A DNA stretch of 64,000 nucleotides from Glandiceps talaboti (GCF_964340395.1 NC_135569.1:15729519-15793518), one strand, 5' to 3'. Positions 1 through 11,386 are shown, counted from the first letter of the stretch. Numbers and translations: made by a program. The notes: generated by a model from the letters alone, not told the origin.

Positions 1-187
1 TGAGTGACCTCAGAAATGGAAAGAAGCATGGTTTGTTTATTTATTTGTTTGTTTGTTTGTTTGTTTGTTTGTTTGTTTGTAATACACATGATACAATTCA
101 TCTGGTTGACCGTTGTTATTTACAAGTAAAACGGAATATGATGTGCAAATGTAGTTATACACTGACGCATGCCCGCACATACACTCG

Positions 188-230
<43 letters not shown>

Positions 231-519
231 CACACACACACATACACATACATACATACATACATACATACATACATACATACATACATACATTCTCGTC
301 TGATAATGGAATGAATAACAGCAAGTATTAAAATATGACAACAACTATTACGCTATTCTAGTATAATGATAACATTAATGTTCTATAAATCAACAACTAT
401 ATCGATAATAAAGAGAAGACTATTGAAAGAACCTAAAAAGAACCTAACATTACTAAGCCAGTTATTTAATTTATAAATCAGTGTATTGATAAATGACAAG
501 CAATATTTCATCATTACAG
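1..519. repeat. Intronic DNA with TTTG, CA and CATA microsatellites
   Basis: TTTG repeats at about 45-80, CA repeats at 189-240 and CATA repeats at 240-293, then AT-rich sequence without coding signal up to the splice acceptor at 518-519. The short reading frames here are products of the repeats. Confidence 0.85.
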
Positions 520-611
520 ATATTCAGACCAACTTTACTGTGGGTATAGCTCAGCACAGATGTGACTATTGGAGTGATGATGAAGGACGATGGAGACAAG
601 ATGTATGCCGG
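520..611 (+). CDS. Penultimate exon of a plus-strand gene: GPS motif, first half
   Basis: Acceptor CATTACAG at 512-519, donor GTAAGA at 612-617. Read in the frame that stays open it gives IQTNFTVGIAQHRCDYWSDD then GRWRQDVCR. The C-YW-(6)-W-(4)-C spacing is the first half of the GPS motif found at the end of GAIN domains in polycystin-1/REJ-like proteins and adhesion GPCRs. Phase 2 remainder at the start, phase 0 at the end. The rest of the gene lies to the left of the window. Confidence 0.75.
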
Positions 612-894
612 GTAAGATAACATAAATACTTATATATAATTGAATACACACATAATTCCCTTTTATCAGATACTGGAAATCAATCACGGTATGAAATTAA
701 GCAAATACTTATTTGTATATTTATATTTCACTTTTCCCCGATCTAACTGAAATAATGAACAACATACATTCATGTTTAATTTTTACCAATTTAAAATACA
801 CAATTTAATTAAATGAAGTTGAACAGTATCATATGAAACTTCTGATCAAACTGTTAACTTGCCATTGTTGGCGATGACACAGTTTAAGCTGTCA

Positions 895-936
<42 letters not shown>

Positions 937-1045
937 TGTGTGTGTGTGTGTGCGCACGCTCGCAAATGAAATATCATTACAAGTGTAAGTCTCAATACTT
1001 TATTCTGAGACGTTTAAATGGTAAATGTTTTGTTTTTCCTTGTAG
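612..1045 (+). other. Intron between the two GPS exons
   Basis: GTAAGA donor and TTGTAG acceptor. A TG microsatellite at 898-952 is the only notable content. Confidence 0.7.
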
Positions 1046-1102
1046 GTGTCTCCAAGATCTAACAACAATGCCACTCTGTGTCTGTGTAATCGTCTGACTT
1101 AA
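1046..1102 (+). CDS. Last exon of the plus-strand gene: GPS motif, second half, then stop
   Basis: Acceptor TTGTAG at 1040-1045, in phase 0 with the previous exon. It reads VSPRSNNNATLCLCNRLT and then TAA (1100-1102). Normal GPS motifs end C-x-C-N-H-L-T/S-x-F and are cut between Leu and Thr/Ser, with transmembrane helices downstream. Here His is Arg and the protein stops at Thr. Either this is a secreted or truncated paralogue, or a decaying gene. No downstream donor that would bypass the stop was seen. Confidence 0.68.
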   Translation: MSPRSNNNATLCLCNRLT

Positions 1103-1211
1103 TGTTACCACGTGACGATATTGGTTCTATGACACTGGGAATACGGATTAGATGGTTGAAATCAACACTTTATTGGATATAGTGGACACTATGCTATCCC
1201 CCACCCATCCA

Positions 1212-1257
<46 letters not shown>

Positions 1258-1440
1258 TACATACATACATACATACATACATACATACATACATGCATAC
1301 ATACATACATACATACACACATGTATGCATACATACGTACATACACACACATACATACATACATACATGCATGCATGCATGCATGTATGCATGCATGCAT
1401 ACATACATACATACATACATACATACATACATACATACAT
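1103..1440. repeat. CA and ACAT microsatellites after the GPS stop
   Basis: About 110 nt of unique sequence follow the stop; then comes CA (1210-1252) and ACAT/GCAT (1253-1440). No coding potential. Confidence 0.85.
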
Positions 1441-2920
1441 TGCATTTATCATACGTAAGACCTTCCTACCTACCCAATTACCTACATACCTAAATACATT
1501 GATAATTACGCATTATGCACTACGGGATATTACTAATTACAGAGAAGACAGCAGTTTATAATTATCCAATTATTTGTTGGATTTGTTAGATCTTTTAAAT
1601 ATCCTAGTTTGTTACATAAGTGTTTGACAATATTTATTGTATATGGCTTACATTATTATTACGTTAATATTTTATGATTGTATGACTCAGTTCAGGTAAA
1701 AGTATCACAAGAACTGTACAGAGAGTCAGTTAAAGAATCTAATGTATAAGATCTTTGAATGATGTAATTTATGTAAATAAGGAGAGTCAACCTAGAGTAC
1801 TGAGTGCAGAATTAAAACCTGACATAACTTATGTTACTGAGTATACTGTGTATCATCAAACTGTTTAAATGTTTATTATCATAATTTATTGTATGATAGA
1901 TACATAACATTATCAAGTTAGATAACAGTATGGTAACAGACTGACAACACAATGTTGTTATGAGTGTGTTATTTTGATTAATTGTAGACTAGTATTTTAA
2001 AGTGTGAACTTGACATTTAAGTGAAAAATTTCAAAGAATACCACGTTTGTTATATTATTACATAGAAGTGTTTCTCAACATATTTTACACCAGTTTGATC
2101 ATTTTTTTGTCAGTTCAAGATTCTAATATGTATAAACTTTGAATGATGCAATATGAATAATTCAATATAAGTTGCATGTATATAAATAAGGTAGTTGACC
2201 TAGAATATGGGATGCAAAGTGTTAAAATCTGACAAGTCTGGTATTATTGAATAAACATCACCAAACTGTTTAAATATTAATTACCATAATTAATTGTAAG
2301 GTGGATACATAACATTATCAAGTTGGATAACAGTATGGTAACAGACTGACAACACAATGTTGTTATGAATGTTATTTTGATTAATTGTAGACTAATGTGA
2401 ACTTGACATTTAAGTGAAAAATTGCAAAGAATACCACGTTTGTTATATTATTACATAGAAGTGTTTCTCAACATATTTTACACCAGTTTGATCATTTTAT
2501 TGTCAGTTCAAGATTCTAATGTGTATGAGCTTTGAATGATGCAATTTGAATATTTCAATGTAATTTGCATGTATAAATAAGGTAGTTAACCTAGAATATT
2601 GGATGCAAAGTGTTAAAATCTGACAAGTCTGGTATTATTGAATAAACATCACCAAACTGTTTAAATATTAATTACCATAATTAATTGTAAGATGGATACA
2701 TACCATTATCAAGTTGGATAACAGTATGGTAACAGACTGACAATAGAATGTTATTATGAGTGTTATTTTGATTAATTGTAGACTAGTATTTTAAAGTGTG
2801 AACTTGACATTTAAATAAAGGTGTGTTATTTATTATTAAATAGACGTGTTTCTCAAAAATATTTTATCTTGACATATCACTGTTATAGCTAATAATTGTA
2901 TTGACATTTGATAAGTTTAC
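1441..2920. repeat. Tandem repeat of ~400-bp units, block 1
   Basis: Three related units begin near 1715, 2112 and 2510, each starting with a form of GTCAGTTCAAGATTCTAAT and running through a shared string around GTTTAAATATTAATTACCAT to TGTGAACTTGACATTTAA. The whole block, with its preamble at 1441-1560, recurs at 5867-6965. Both blocks are flanked on both sides by ACAT microsatellites. Confidence 0.85.
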
Positions 2921-3406
2921 ACACCAATACATAGATACATAGATACATACATACATAGATACATACATACATACATACACACACATGCATACATACACAC
3001 ACACACACATACATATATACATAGATACATACATGCATGCATGCATACATACATACATACATACATACACACATACATATATACATACATACACACATAC
3101 ATATATACATAGATACATACACACATACATACATACACACATACATACATACACACACACATACATACATACATACATAGATACATGCACACACACACAC
3201 ATACATATATACATAGATACATACATGCATGCATGCATACATACATACATACATACACACACACATACATATATACATACATACACACATACATACATAC
3301 ATACATACATACACACACATACATACATACATACATACATACATACATACATACATACATACATACATACATACATACATACATACATACATACACACAT
3401 ACACAC
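2921..3406. repeat. ACAT microsatellite with GCAT and AC interruptions
   Basis: Nearly 490 bp of ACAT-type repeats with internal higher-order repetition: a motif with three GCATs and an ATAGATAC interruption appears near 3020 and again near 3220. Confidence 0.95.
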
Positions 3407-4144
3407 ACTTATACGTCACCTGTCACCAATCTCGCATTCTGATTGGTCGAGAGCCCTGCAGATACACAGGCGTATTTTTCACCAACAGCCGTATTTTTGC
3501 TTGTTGTATCACGTGATCACTGCACGTCCCCTTGTAAACAAATCTAGCAGACAACTAAAAATACAGCTATAACCAGCATTTCCAATGCCAAATTTGTTGT
3601 CAACCGAACAAAATATCACCGTTGTATACATTGTAACAAGTCTTTGAACTGTACTTTTCGTGTCACAGGGAAATAGTCAAAAATTCCACACACAACCGTG
3701 AAAGTCCAGTGACGGCGAACTCGCGGTCGTCACGCGATCGTAAACATGAACTCCTAAATTTATGAAGGATATGAAAATTACCACCACAGAGGGTGTAATT
3801 TTTGCTTAACTAGAACAACAAAACATATCACGAACATTTATGTACATTTAATGGAATACAGTACGCAAAACAAAGACGCACTCATTTTTCAGCTGATGGT
3901 TATAAGTTTCAATATATCGCTGAGTGATATGCAAATAGTAAACATTACGTCATACTACTGAGCAAACGCGCACTCTGATTGGACGATAAAGTTAAGGCTG
4001 ACATGTAAACAACCGTATTGCAGTTATCAGAGAGGTGCATGATACTACGCTCGACAGTATAACGCGGAAGTGATTTTATTTTAACATGAAACAGCATTTT
4101 TAGACATTCAAAAATGAATTCATAGTCGCAGGTGACGTATAAGT
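3407..4144. mobile_element. 738-bp TIR element between microsatellites
   Basis: It begins ACTTATACGTCACCTG (3407-3422) and ends with the exact reverse complement (4129-4144). Two internal stretches around CGCATTCTGATTGG and CGCACTCTGATTGG are similar. No transposase coding was found, so it is probably a non-autonomous DNA element. It sits between an ACAT array and the hairpin at 4144-4285. Confidence 0.75.
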
Positions 4145-4285
4145 ATGTTATTTGCCAAATACTGTTCCACATCTTGCTGCTCGAGGTAATTTTTCTGGTA
4201 TAACGGCTCGCCTCCGGCTCTCCGTTATACCAGAAAAAATTACCTCTCGCAGCAAGATATGGAACGGTATTTGGCAAATAACATA
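4144..4285. repeat. 142-bp near-perfect palindrome (hairpin)
   Basis: Two arms of about 62-65 nt that begin TATGTTATTTGCCAAATAC and carry GTAATTTTTCTGGTATAACGG are separated by a short CTCGCCTCCGGCT loop; mismatches are few. It is probably a small foldback element; a transcript through it would form a long hairpin. Confidence 0.88.
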
Positions 4286-4378
4286 TACATACATACATAC
4301 ATACATACATACATACATACATACATACATACATACATACACACACACATACATACATACATACATACATACATACAT

Positions 4379-4427
<49 letters not shown>

Positions 4428-4480
4428 TACATACATACATACATACATACATACATACATACATACATACATACATACAA
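4286..4480. repeat. ACAT and AC microsatellite
   Basis: Uninterrupted ACAT repeats with an AC core at about 4395-4421. It directly abuts the hairpin. Confidence 0.95.
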
Positions 4481-5697
4481 TTTGTAATCGTAATGAAGAT
4501 TGCATTTTACTGTTATATGTTTAATATGTTTAAGATTATAGTTCATTACATAGATGTTAAATAATATTTCGTGTGCAATACTTATATTATTATTAAATTA
4601 CTATTTTATTATTGTATGACACAGTTCTGGCAAAAGTATTACGACATACATATACAGTCAGTTCAAGAATCTAATATATGACATCTTTGAATAGTGTAAT
4701 TTACATAATGTAATTTATGTAAATGAGGGGAGTTCATCTAGAGTATTGGATGCAAAGTGTTACAAAAACCTGACATGATTTGTGTTACTGAGTATACCGT
4801 ATGTCATTGTAACTGTTTATATGTAAATTATCACAGTCCGTTGTATGATATCGTGTAGATACATTAGCTTTGCGTGAAGTATCGATGGAGTGTATACGTA
4901 ATCTTTGATGAGAGAATTGGAGTTTGCATATATCATAACAATACTAGGAAGCCAGGAACAGACTTTGGACTTTGGACTGAAGACTTTGGACTTTAGACTT
5001 CAGAATTCGGACTTCAGACTTCGGACTTCTGACTTCGAACTTCCCTTCCCGGCTTTTCTATAATATCACTGAGAATGTTGACAGTCCGATTTAGCTTTAC
5101 CAAATCATGCTTTGTTCATCAGGTCAAGAACATAACATACAAGTATTATATTATCTAGCAGGGAAACTAACACTTTCTTCTAGCAAACTGTCATTAATAG
5201 CTTGGTGCCGTGTTAGCAACTTGAGAGATTCTGATGAGACGTGCTTGTCCGTAAACAATATGATACTCCGGAAGACATACATGGTTAATCGTCTTACTTG
5301 GAAACGAACGGAGGGGGGGGGGGGGGGTTAGGAGACCCCAAAATATTTTCGCAGCCTCCAACCCTTTCGCACCCACAAAAGATTCCTTTCCCCCATCCAA
5401 CCTTTAATTAACATAAAAGTAGTCAAAATGTCCTATCTCATTTGATATAACATTATAAAGCAGAATAACTGCACGTTATAGACCATTTGTACATAATAGA
5501 CCAGCTGTACGTAATAGACCAGCTGTACGTTATAGACCAGCTGCACATAATAGACCATTTGTACGTACTAGACATAATTTCTTTAGAAAGGCGTTCGCCC
5601 AGAAAAAAAAAACCACGTAAAAGAGGCAATAACGATGGAATAAAGGTAAATACAGGAAAACCAGCCTATCTAACATCAGATTTTAATCAGATTGGTA
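4481..5697. repeat. Non-coding stretch with a divergent ~400-bp unit and short tandem repeats
   Basis: 4600-4870 is a diverged copy of the 400-bp unit. 4965-5045 is a run of variations on GACTTTGGACT/GACTTCGGACT. 5312-5327 is a G run. 5475-5575 holds about five copies of a 19-20-bp unit (ATAGACCAGCTGTACGTA). No gene recognised. Confidence 0.7.
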
Positions 5698-5866
5698 TGC
5701 ATACATACATACATACATACATACATACATACATACATACATGCATGCATGCATGCATGCATCCATCCATCCATCCATCCATCCATCCATCCATCCATCC
5801 ATCCATACATACATACATACATACATACATACATACATACATACATACATACATACATACATACAT
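5698..5866. repeat. ATAC/ATGC/ATCC microsatellite
   Basis: A tetranucleotide array that changes unit three times (CATA, CATG, CATC, CATA) without interruption. Confidence 0.95.
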
Positions 5867-6965
5867 TGCATTTATCATACGTAAGACCTACCTACCTACC
5901 CAATTACCTACATACCTAAATACATTGATAATTACGCATTATGCACTACGGGATATTATTAATTACAGAGAAGACAGCAGTTTATAATTATCCAATTATT
6001 TGTTGGGTTTGTTAGATCTTTCAAATATCCTAGTTTGTTACATAAGTGTTTGACAATATTTATGGTATAAGGCTTACACTATTATTGCGTTAATATTTTA
6101 TGATTGTATGACTCAGTTCAGGTAAAAGTATCACAAGAACTGTACAGAGAGTCAGTTCAAGAATCTAATGTATAAGATCTTTGAATGATGTAATTTGAAT
6201 ATTATAATGTAATTTGTGTAAATAATAAGGAGAGTCAACCTAGAGTATTGAGTGCAGAATTTAAACCTGGCATAACTTGTGTTACTGATTATACTGTTTA
6301 TCATCAAACTGTTTAAATATTTATTATCACAATTAATTATATGATAGATACATAACATTATCAAGTTGGATAACAGACTGACAACACAATGTCATTATGA
6401 GTGTGATATTTTGATTAATTGTAGACTAGTATTTAAAGTGTGAACTTGGCATTTAAGTAATTTCAAAGAATACCACGTTTGTTATATTATTACATAGAAG
6501 TGTTTCTCAATATATTTTACAAAAGTTTCATCATTTTATTGTCAGTTCAAGATTCTAATATGTATAAACTTTGAATGATGCAATTTGAATAATTCAATGT
6601 AATTTGCATGTATAAATAAGGTAGTTAACCTAGAGTATTGGATGCAAAGTGTTAAAATCTGACAAGTCTGGTATTATTGAGTAAACATCACCAAACTGTT
6701 TAAATATTAATTACCATAATTAATTGTAAGGTGGATACATAACATTATCAAGTTGGATAACAGTATGGTAACAGGCTGACAACACAATGTTATTATGAGT
6801 GTGTTATTTTGATTAATTGTAGACTAGTATTTTAAAGTGTGAACTTGACATTTAAATGAAGGTGTGCTATTTATTATTAAACAGAGGTGTTTCTCAAAAA
6901 TATTTTATCTTGACATATCACTGTTATAGCTAATAATGGTATTGACATTTGATAAGTTTACGCAC
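5867..6965. repeat. Tandem repeat of ~400-bp units, block 2
   Basis: A direct copy of the 1441-2920 block with one unit fewer; units begin near 6150 and 6540. The two preambles (from TGCATTTATCATACGTAAGA) are almost identical, so the blocks separated recently. Confidence 0.85.
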
Positions 6966-7045
6966 CAATACACACATACATATATACATACATACACACA
7001 TACATACATACATACATACATACATACATACATACATACATACAC

Positions 7046-7076
<31 letters not shown>

Positions 7077-7095
7077 CATACATACATACATACAT

Positions 7096-7131
<36 letters not shown>

Positions 7132-7303
7132 CATACATACATACATACATACATACATACATACATACATACATACATACATACATACATACATACAGAC
7201 AACATACATACATACATACATACATACATACATACATACATACATACAGACAACATACATACATACATACATACATACATACATACATACATACATACAT
7301 ACG
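6966..7303. repeat. ACAT and ACAG microsatellite
   Basis: ACAT repeats with an ACAG tract at 7094-7128 and repeated CAGACAAC interruptions. Confidence 0.95.
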
Positions 7304-7382
7304 CTTAGTCTTTGATGGTATTAGATTAGTAAATTTTGGATTTATTACATTGTTTAAGAAAGCTACATCTTAATCAACAATT

Positions 7383-7592
7383 AGACTGTCGACAGTCGTT
7401 CGTTTCTTTTTTGCTACGTTTCATCTCAAACAAAATCGTCGCCTCGCTCCGTACTAACGCGTACTGATAGGAACAGCCTAGTGCCGAAGGTACGAGCGAC
7501 GCTATCACTACGCGGTTTATATAGTATACAGTATTGCTCCGGAACGGAGCGAGGCGACGAATTTAGTTTTGGATAAAACGTAGCAAAAAGAC
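7383..7592. mobile_element. MITE-like element with GTCGACAGTC end, copy 1
   Basis: The left end is AGACTGTCGACAGTCGTTCG, followed by an arm that pairs with 7537-7592 (TCGTCGCCTCGCTCCG against CGGAGCGAGGCGACGA). The right terminal palindrome is lost. Related to 11387-11609. Confidence 0.75.
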
Positions 7593-8124
7593 ACAAGCTG
7601 AGTTCATACTTTTAAGCGAACTGTTTCACTTACTGAAGTATACTTAACCATCACTTGCACGTCACTGAACTCAAAACCTTGTATTTAGGATATAGTTTAC
7701 AAACGATCCGATGACGTCATTTATTATACGTATCAAAAATGTCAGAAAAACCCTACTATGCAATCAACAGATCTAACAATTCCAGAAGACAAATTGTAAT
7801 AACATGGAAGACATACATTGACATTAACATTACACCACAATACTTTAATCGGAGTTTGTGTCAGTATTTTCACTTGAGTAAAAACCTTATAAACTCCGCT
7901 TGTGCCAATTTGAATATACAACAAACATTATGCCCCCTAAAACAAATCTATAAACTCAGCTGGCCCTTGTAATTGATACGTTAATACTGATTATTAAGTG
8001 TACATTTATATCTTCATTGTTACATGTGAGAAAAAACTAATAACATGCTAAAAATATAACGTTTATGCACCAAATACTATATTTAAGTGGCTCTGTGAAT
8101 AAATGATCAAATTGTGTGCTAATA

Positions 8125-8212
8125 TTTATTTCCTATCGACGTATGCATAGCATTGTAGCAGGTTACATTCAAAAAAATTCGAAATCTAGCAGTAACAAAA
8201 TGAAAGTTTATT
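8125..8212 (-). promoter_or_regulatory. Candidate polyadenylation signals for the receptor gene
   Basis: AATAAA occurs on the minus strand at 8212-8207 and again at 8130-8125, about 0.7-0.8 kb past the stop codon. Either could end the 3' UTR; in an AT-rich region the hexamer also occurs by chance, so this is only a candidate. Confidence 0.3.
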
Positions 8213-8404
8213 TGGTGAAGCAGCTCAAATACCATGGGTTGGTATGTTCCATCGTTGGAAATATAACACTTCTGTATGGTAATACACTATGGTAATTTGA
8301 AAATTTACTTTTAGGTCAATTCTTTCTTTTGATCTAAAATCACCGAAAAAGCAATGTTTTAAACATGTAATGACTATGTAATAATAAATACGATCCTGTG
8401 TATA

Positions 8405-8490
8405 GTCTGTAAGGTACCGCGCCCTCACACATCAGTCAACATATCGAGCAGGCCGGTGAGGGCGGAGTGACACGACGTATCTTACAGACT
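8405..8490. mobile_element. Short foldback MITE, copy 1
   Basis: It begins CTGTAAGGTACCGCGCCCTCA and ends with GTATCTTACAG; the inner arms GCGCCCTCAC and GTGAGGGCG pair. A related copy lies at 62284-62390. Confidence 0.65.
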
Positions 8491-8910
8491 ACCCTTTTCT
8501 TTGATAAAGAGTTGGCAAGAATAGTGAGGAGTTTGATCTATATAAGTAATAATTCCTGTCTACATAATAAGCACACGTGAGATTATGGTTGTAAGTTGAC
8601 AAAGCAAATGCCGTACTATTCTTGCCAACCGTCATCAGTTATCATGGTTATGCTATGTCTATCAAAACACCCACACCCCAATAATTAAATTGCCTGAAAA
8701 AAGGTGAACACATATTTGTATCATTTTAAAAACATTCTCAATCATCTTGGTGATACATGTAAGTTACTATTGAATAATTATAATCTTTTGTTATCGGGTT
8801 TCATATTTTCTTTGTGAACCATTCAAAACAACAAGTCCCGTAGGATAGATTGTAATTATTCAATTCTAGTTTGATCACATATTTGCTTTGATTGTCTGAT
8901 AACATGACAA

Positions 8911-9116
8911 TTAAGTCAACATAATATGGTCAGAGATAGAGTCAAGTCTTTCTGATTGGTAACGCCTTCTCTTGGCAGAACATCTAGGTTTTCTACAACA
9001 CACCACCATAATCACAATTACGATAACTATGACAGCAACCCCTCCAACCACAAGACCTATTGATAACGACATTCGTGACTTCGGGGAACTCTCTTCCACG
9101 TCTTGCTTGTCAATAC
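8911..9116 (-). CDS. Exon 33 (last): transmembrane helix and cytoplasmic tail
   Basis: Acceptor AG at 9118-9117; stop TAA at 8911-8913. After CIDKQDVEESSPKSRM comes an uninterrupted hydrophobic run rich in Val and Ile (SIGLVVGGVAVIVIVIVIM), then CC followed by the basic stop-transfer RKPRCSAKRRRYQSERL and the C-terminus SISDHIMLT. This gives type I topology with a tail of roughly 34 residues. The tail has no NPxY internalisation motif, unlike most endocytic LRPs; the membrane-proximal CC could be palmitoylated (inference). Seven-letter PDZ or di-leucine motifs were not seen. Confidence 0.92.
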
Positions 9117-9261
9117 CTAGGGATAATTTAGGGAAACAACATCAAATGAAAGAGAAGTTCGGAAAATATTGGGCATGTAGGCCGTCAAGTATTCAATATA
9201 ATAGTACACACAGGCGAACACATCCACCCACACAAACCTACCTACCAAGTTATACCCTCCC

Positions 9262-9314
<53 letters not shown>

Positions 9315-9582
9315 ACACACACGCACGCACGCACGCACGCACGCACACACGCTCGCACGCATGCTTGAAAGAAAAAAGACAGGGGAAGACTAACCTGGTC
9401 CATATAGATAAACACAAAATTGAATGGTAAAATTAAAGTAAATATTAGCTTTTATATTGTTAAAACTGGAGAATTCTTTCAACATTCAATAACATGAGGT
9501 GCAAATTGTAGTTAGGTGAGTTACATAACCACGAAGGAGATATTGGTTCTTTAGTTCATTGGATAAATACCAAGTTACTTAC
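9117..9582 (-). repeat. Intron before the last exon, with CA/GCAC microsatellite
   Basis: GT-AG intron. CA repeats and GCAC repeats fill 9265-9362; the rest is unremarkable. Confidence 0.8.
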
Positions 9583-9738
9583 AATGTGACTCTTTGTAGC
9601 TTCCAATATGTTCTGTAACCAGGTTATCAGGACACGTGATGCAGGATAGCTTGGCCTCTTTATCTTGGTACATGTTGACGTCACAGAACGTACAGTCATT
9701 AATGGATGGATCGTAGTACGAACCTACTGGGCACGGCA
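9583..9738 (-). CDS. Exon 32: GCC2/GCC3 (ephrin-receptor-like) cysteine-rich domain
   Basis: Acceptor AG at 9740-9739, donor GTAAGT at 9582-9577. It reads VPCPVGSYYDPSINDCTFC, then MYQDKEAKLSCITCPDN and YKESHC, the CP-G-Y-D-C-C-YQD-C-CP pattern typical of the domain in SVEP1, SCUBE and EGF-type extracellular proteins. Phase 1-1. Confidence 0.9.
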
Positions 9739-9890
9739 CTATAGAGTTGAAGGAAACGACAACATATACTAGATGATTACACGTAACGCACACAGATGCA
9801 CATGTGTGCAATCATGTGCGTGCGTGCGTGCATGCGTGCGTGCGTGCGTGCATGCATGCATGCATGCATGTATGTATGTATGTATGTATG

Positions 9891-9921
<31 letters not shown>

Positions 9922-10092
9922 TGTATGTATGTATGTATGTATGTATGTATGTATGTATGTATTACGTGTGTGTGTATGTATGTATGTATGTATGGGGTGG
10001 GGGTCGGGGGTTGGTTGGTTGGATGGATGGGTGGATGGATGGCTAACTGGATGTGTGTGCATGTGTCTTTAACAGCAGTAGTAGATACCTAC
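9739..10092 (-). repeat. Short intron largely made of TATG/GCAT microsatellite
   Basis: Between exons 31 and 32. About 225 of the 354 nt (9817-10040) are TGCG/CATG/TATG/GATG repeats. Confidence 0.9.
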
Positions 10093-10557
10093 CACAGCCA
10101 TCTGTTATACTGATGTGGCCATCGAAACAACTCCAGATTTGATCCATTACTGTAAAAGATTCAGGATCTGCTTTATAAGTTGTTCCATTGACTGTAAACG
10201 TCATGACAAGTATAGCATCTTTAAATCTACTAATAGTCTGGTTGATATTTCGCTGCATCCTGTCAAATATTTCTGACGCCTCGTCGTCTCCCATGTCAAT
10301 AGTAATATTACTTTTAACTTCTACTTTGATCTCAACTACCAGATCGCCAAAGTTTGCAGATCTTTTTCTACGCGTAGTTTCATTACCACAACTCCAGCTT
10401 ATACTATCTTCAGAACACAGTTGTTGTTGGTCGATGTAACATAAACTGCGATCATTGATTTCAGACACCAGTTGACTCACTATTTCAGAATCCGTTACGT
10501 TTTGACAAGCACCTTGAAAGATAAATTGTATTCTGACATTTCCTCCTGGTGGCGGAC
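10093..10557 (-). CDS. Exon 31: unnamed ~155-residue extracellular module with RRKR site
   Basis: Acceptor AG at 10559-10558, donor GTAGGT at 10092-10087. It follows PPPGGN and contains five N-glycosylation sequons (NVT, NET, NIT, NQT, NGT), cysteines near both ends, and TTRRKRSANFGDLVVEIKVE, where RRKR (10361-10372) fits the furin consensus. Alternating hydrophobic stretches (LVVEIKVEV, AILVMTFTV) suggest an alpha/beta fold. The position between HYR-HYR-sushi and GCC2/GCC3 matches the linker region of SVEP1-like proteins. A SEA-like autoproteolytic fold was considered, but no GSVVV-type motif is present. Phase 1-1. Confidence 0.82.
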
Positions 10558-10854
10558 CTGTGGATTAAAGTGCGAATAGGACCGCATGAATTGAACATTC
10601 TCAGTCAAGACTATGAAATGAAAACTTCTTCTAAAAATTATATAACTTTTGTCAAATTACTATGAATTGTTGGGACTGAAGTTGCTGCATGCATGGTCGA
10701 ACAGAAAATAGACAGGAACTTGTTTCAAATTCAAATTCAATATATACGTTTCCTTATTGGCCGTGCATTCACTATAATTGCATAATGTAATTAGATCTCG
10801 TTTACGTTATCGTATTACATACATGAACAAAAACGTGATAAAACGAATACTCAC

Positions 10855-11070
10855 GGTATCGTGTGCAGCGAGGTGGTTCATTTCTGCCCCGGTTTCTACC
10901 ACTGGTAGGTCGCCAATTACCATTATTACAAGTATACAGGTTTCTATCTCCAAGTGCTTTATAACCTTCCTTACAAAACACTGTACACTGGAAGGTTTCC
11001 CGTATAGTATCATCATTCTTACCACAAGCAAGAGCCCCATTCTCAGGAAGATCCAAATCACCACAATTGC
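10855..11070 (-). CDS. Exon 30: sushi domain, copy A
   Basis: Acceptor AG at 11072-11071, donor GTGAGT at 10854-10849. It reads NCGDLDLPENGALACGKND, CTVFCKEGYKALG, YTCNNGNWRPT and PPRCTRY, a CCP module with six more codons than exon 25 in the last loop (RNRGRN). Phase 1-1. Confidence 0.92.
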
Positions 11071-11174
11071 CTATAGTTAAGAAATAGTTGACATTTGTCA
11101 CAGTCAGATAAGTAAGCTCAATGATAGAATCGGGAACATTTCGAATTCGTTAATAATTTCCCCACCCGTGTGGT

Positions 11175-11195
11175 TTTTTGTTTGTTTGTTTGTTC

Positions 11196-11253
<58 letters not shown>

Positions 11254-11290
11254 TTGTTTGTTTGTTTGTTTGTTTGTTGTTGTTTTTTGG
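11175..11290. repeat. TTTG/TCTG microsatellite in the exon 29-30 intron
   Basis: TTTG, then CTGT, then TTTG repeats. The paralogous intron in copy B (near 21905) lacks it, so it expanded or inserted after the duplication. Confidence 0.9.
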
Positions 11291-11386
11291 GGGTGGTAAG
11301 TCTGTATATCAATTGATATATCTATCGTCATTTAGGCTACATTATCATCAAGTTTTGTAATTTTGAATCGGAGATTCTATTGACTA

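Larger units (their letters stand above)
7593..8910 (-). other. 3' UTR and downstream region of the receptor gene
   Basis: No protein domain is seen. It holds a short TIR element (8405-8490) and the candidate polyadenylation hexamers. The farther part (below about 8100) is probably intergenic. Confidence 0.5.

Noticed and set aside
1103-1440. Continuation of the GPS protein past the stop into transmembrane helices
   Set aside because: No in-frame or shifted hydrophobic segment follows, and the sequence turns into microsatellite within about 110 nt.
33-7373. Many reading frames made of YIHT or MYVC repeats on both strands
   Set aside because: They are ACAT/TATG microsatellites read in all frames, without splice context or non-repeat coding.
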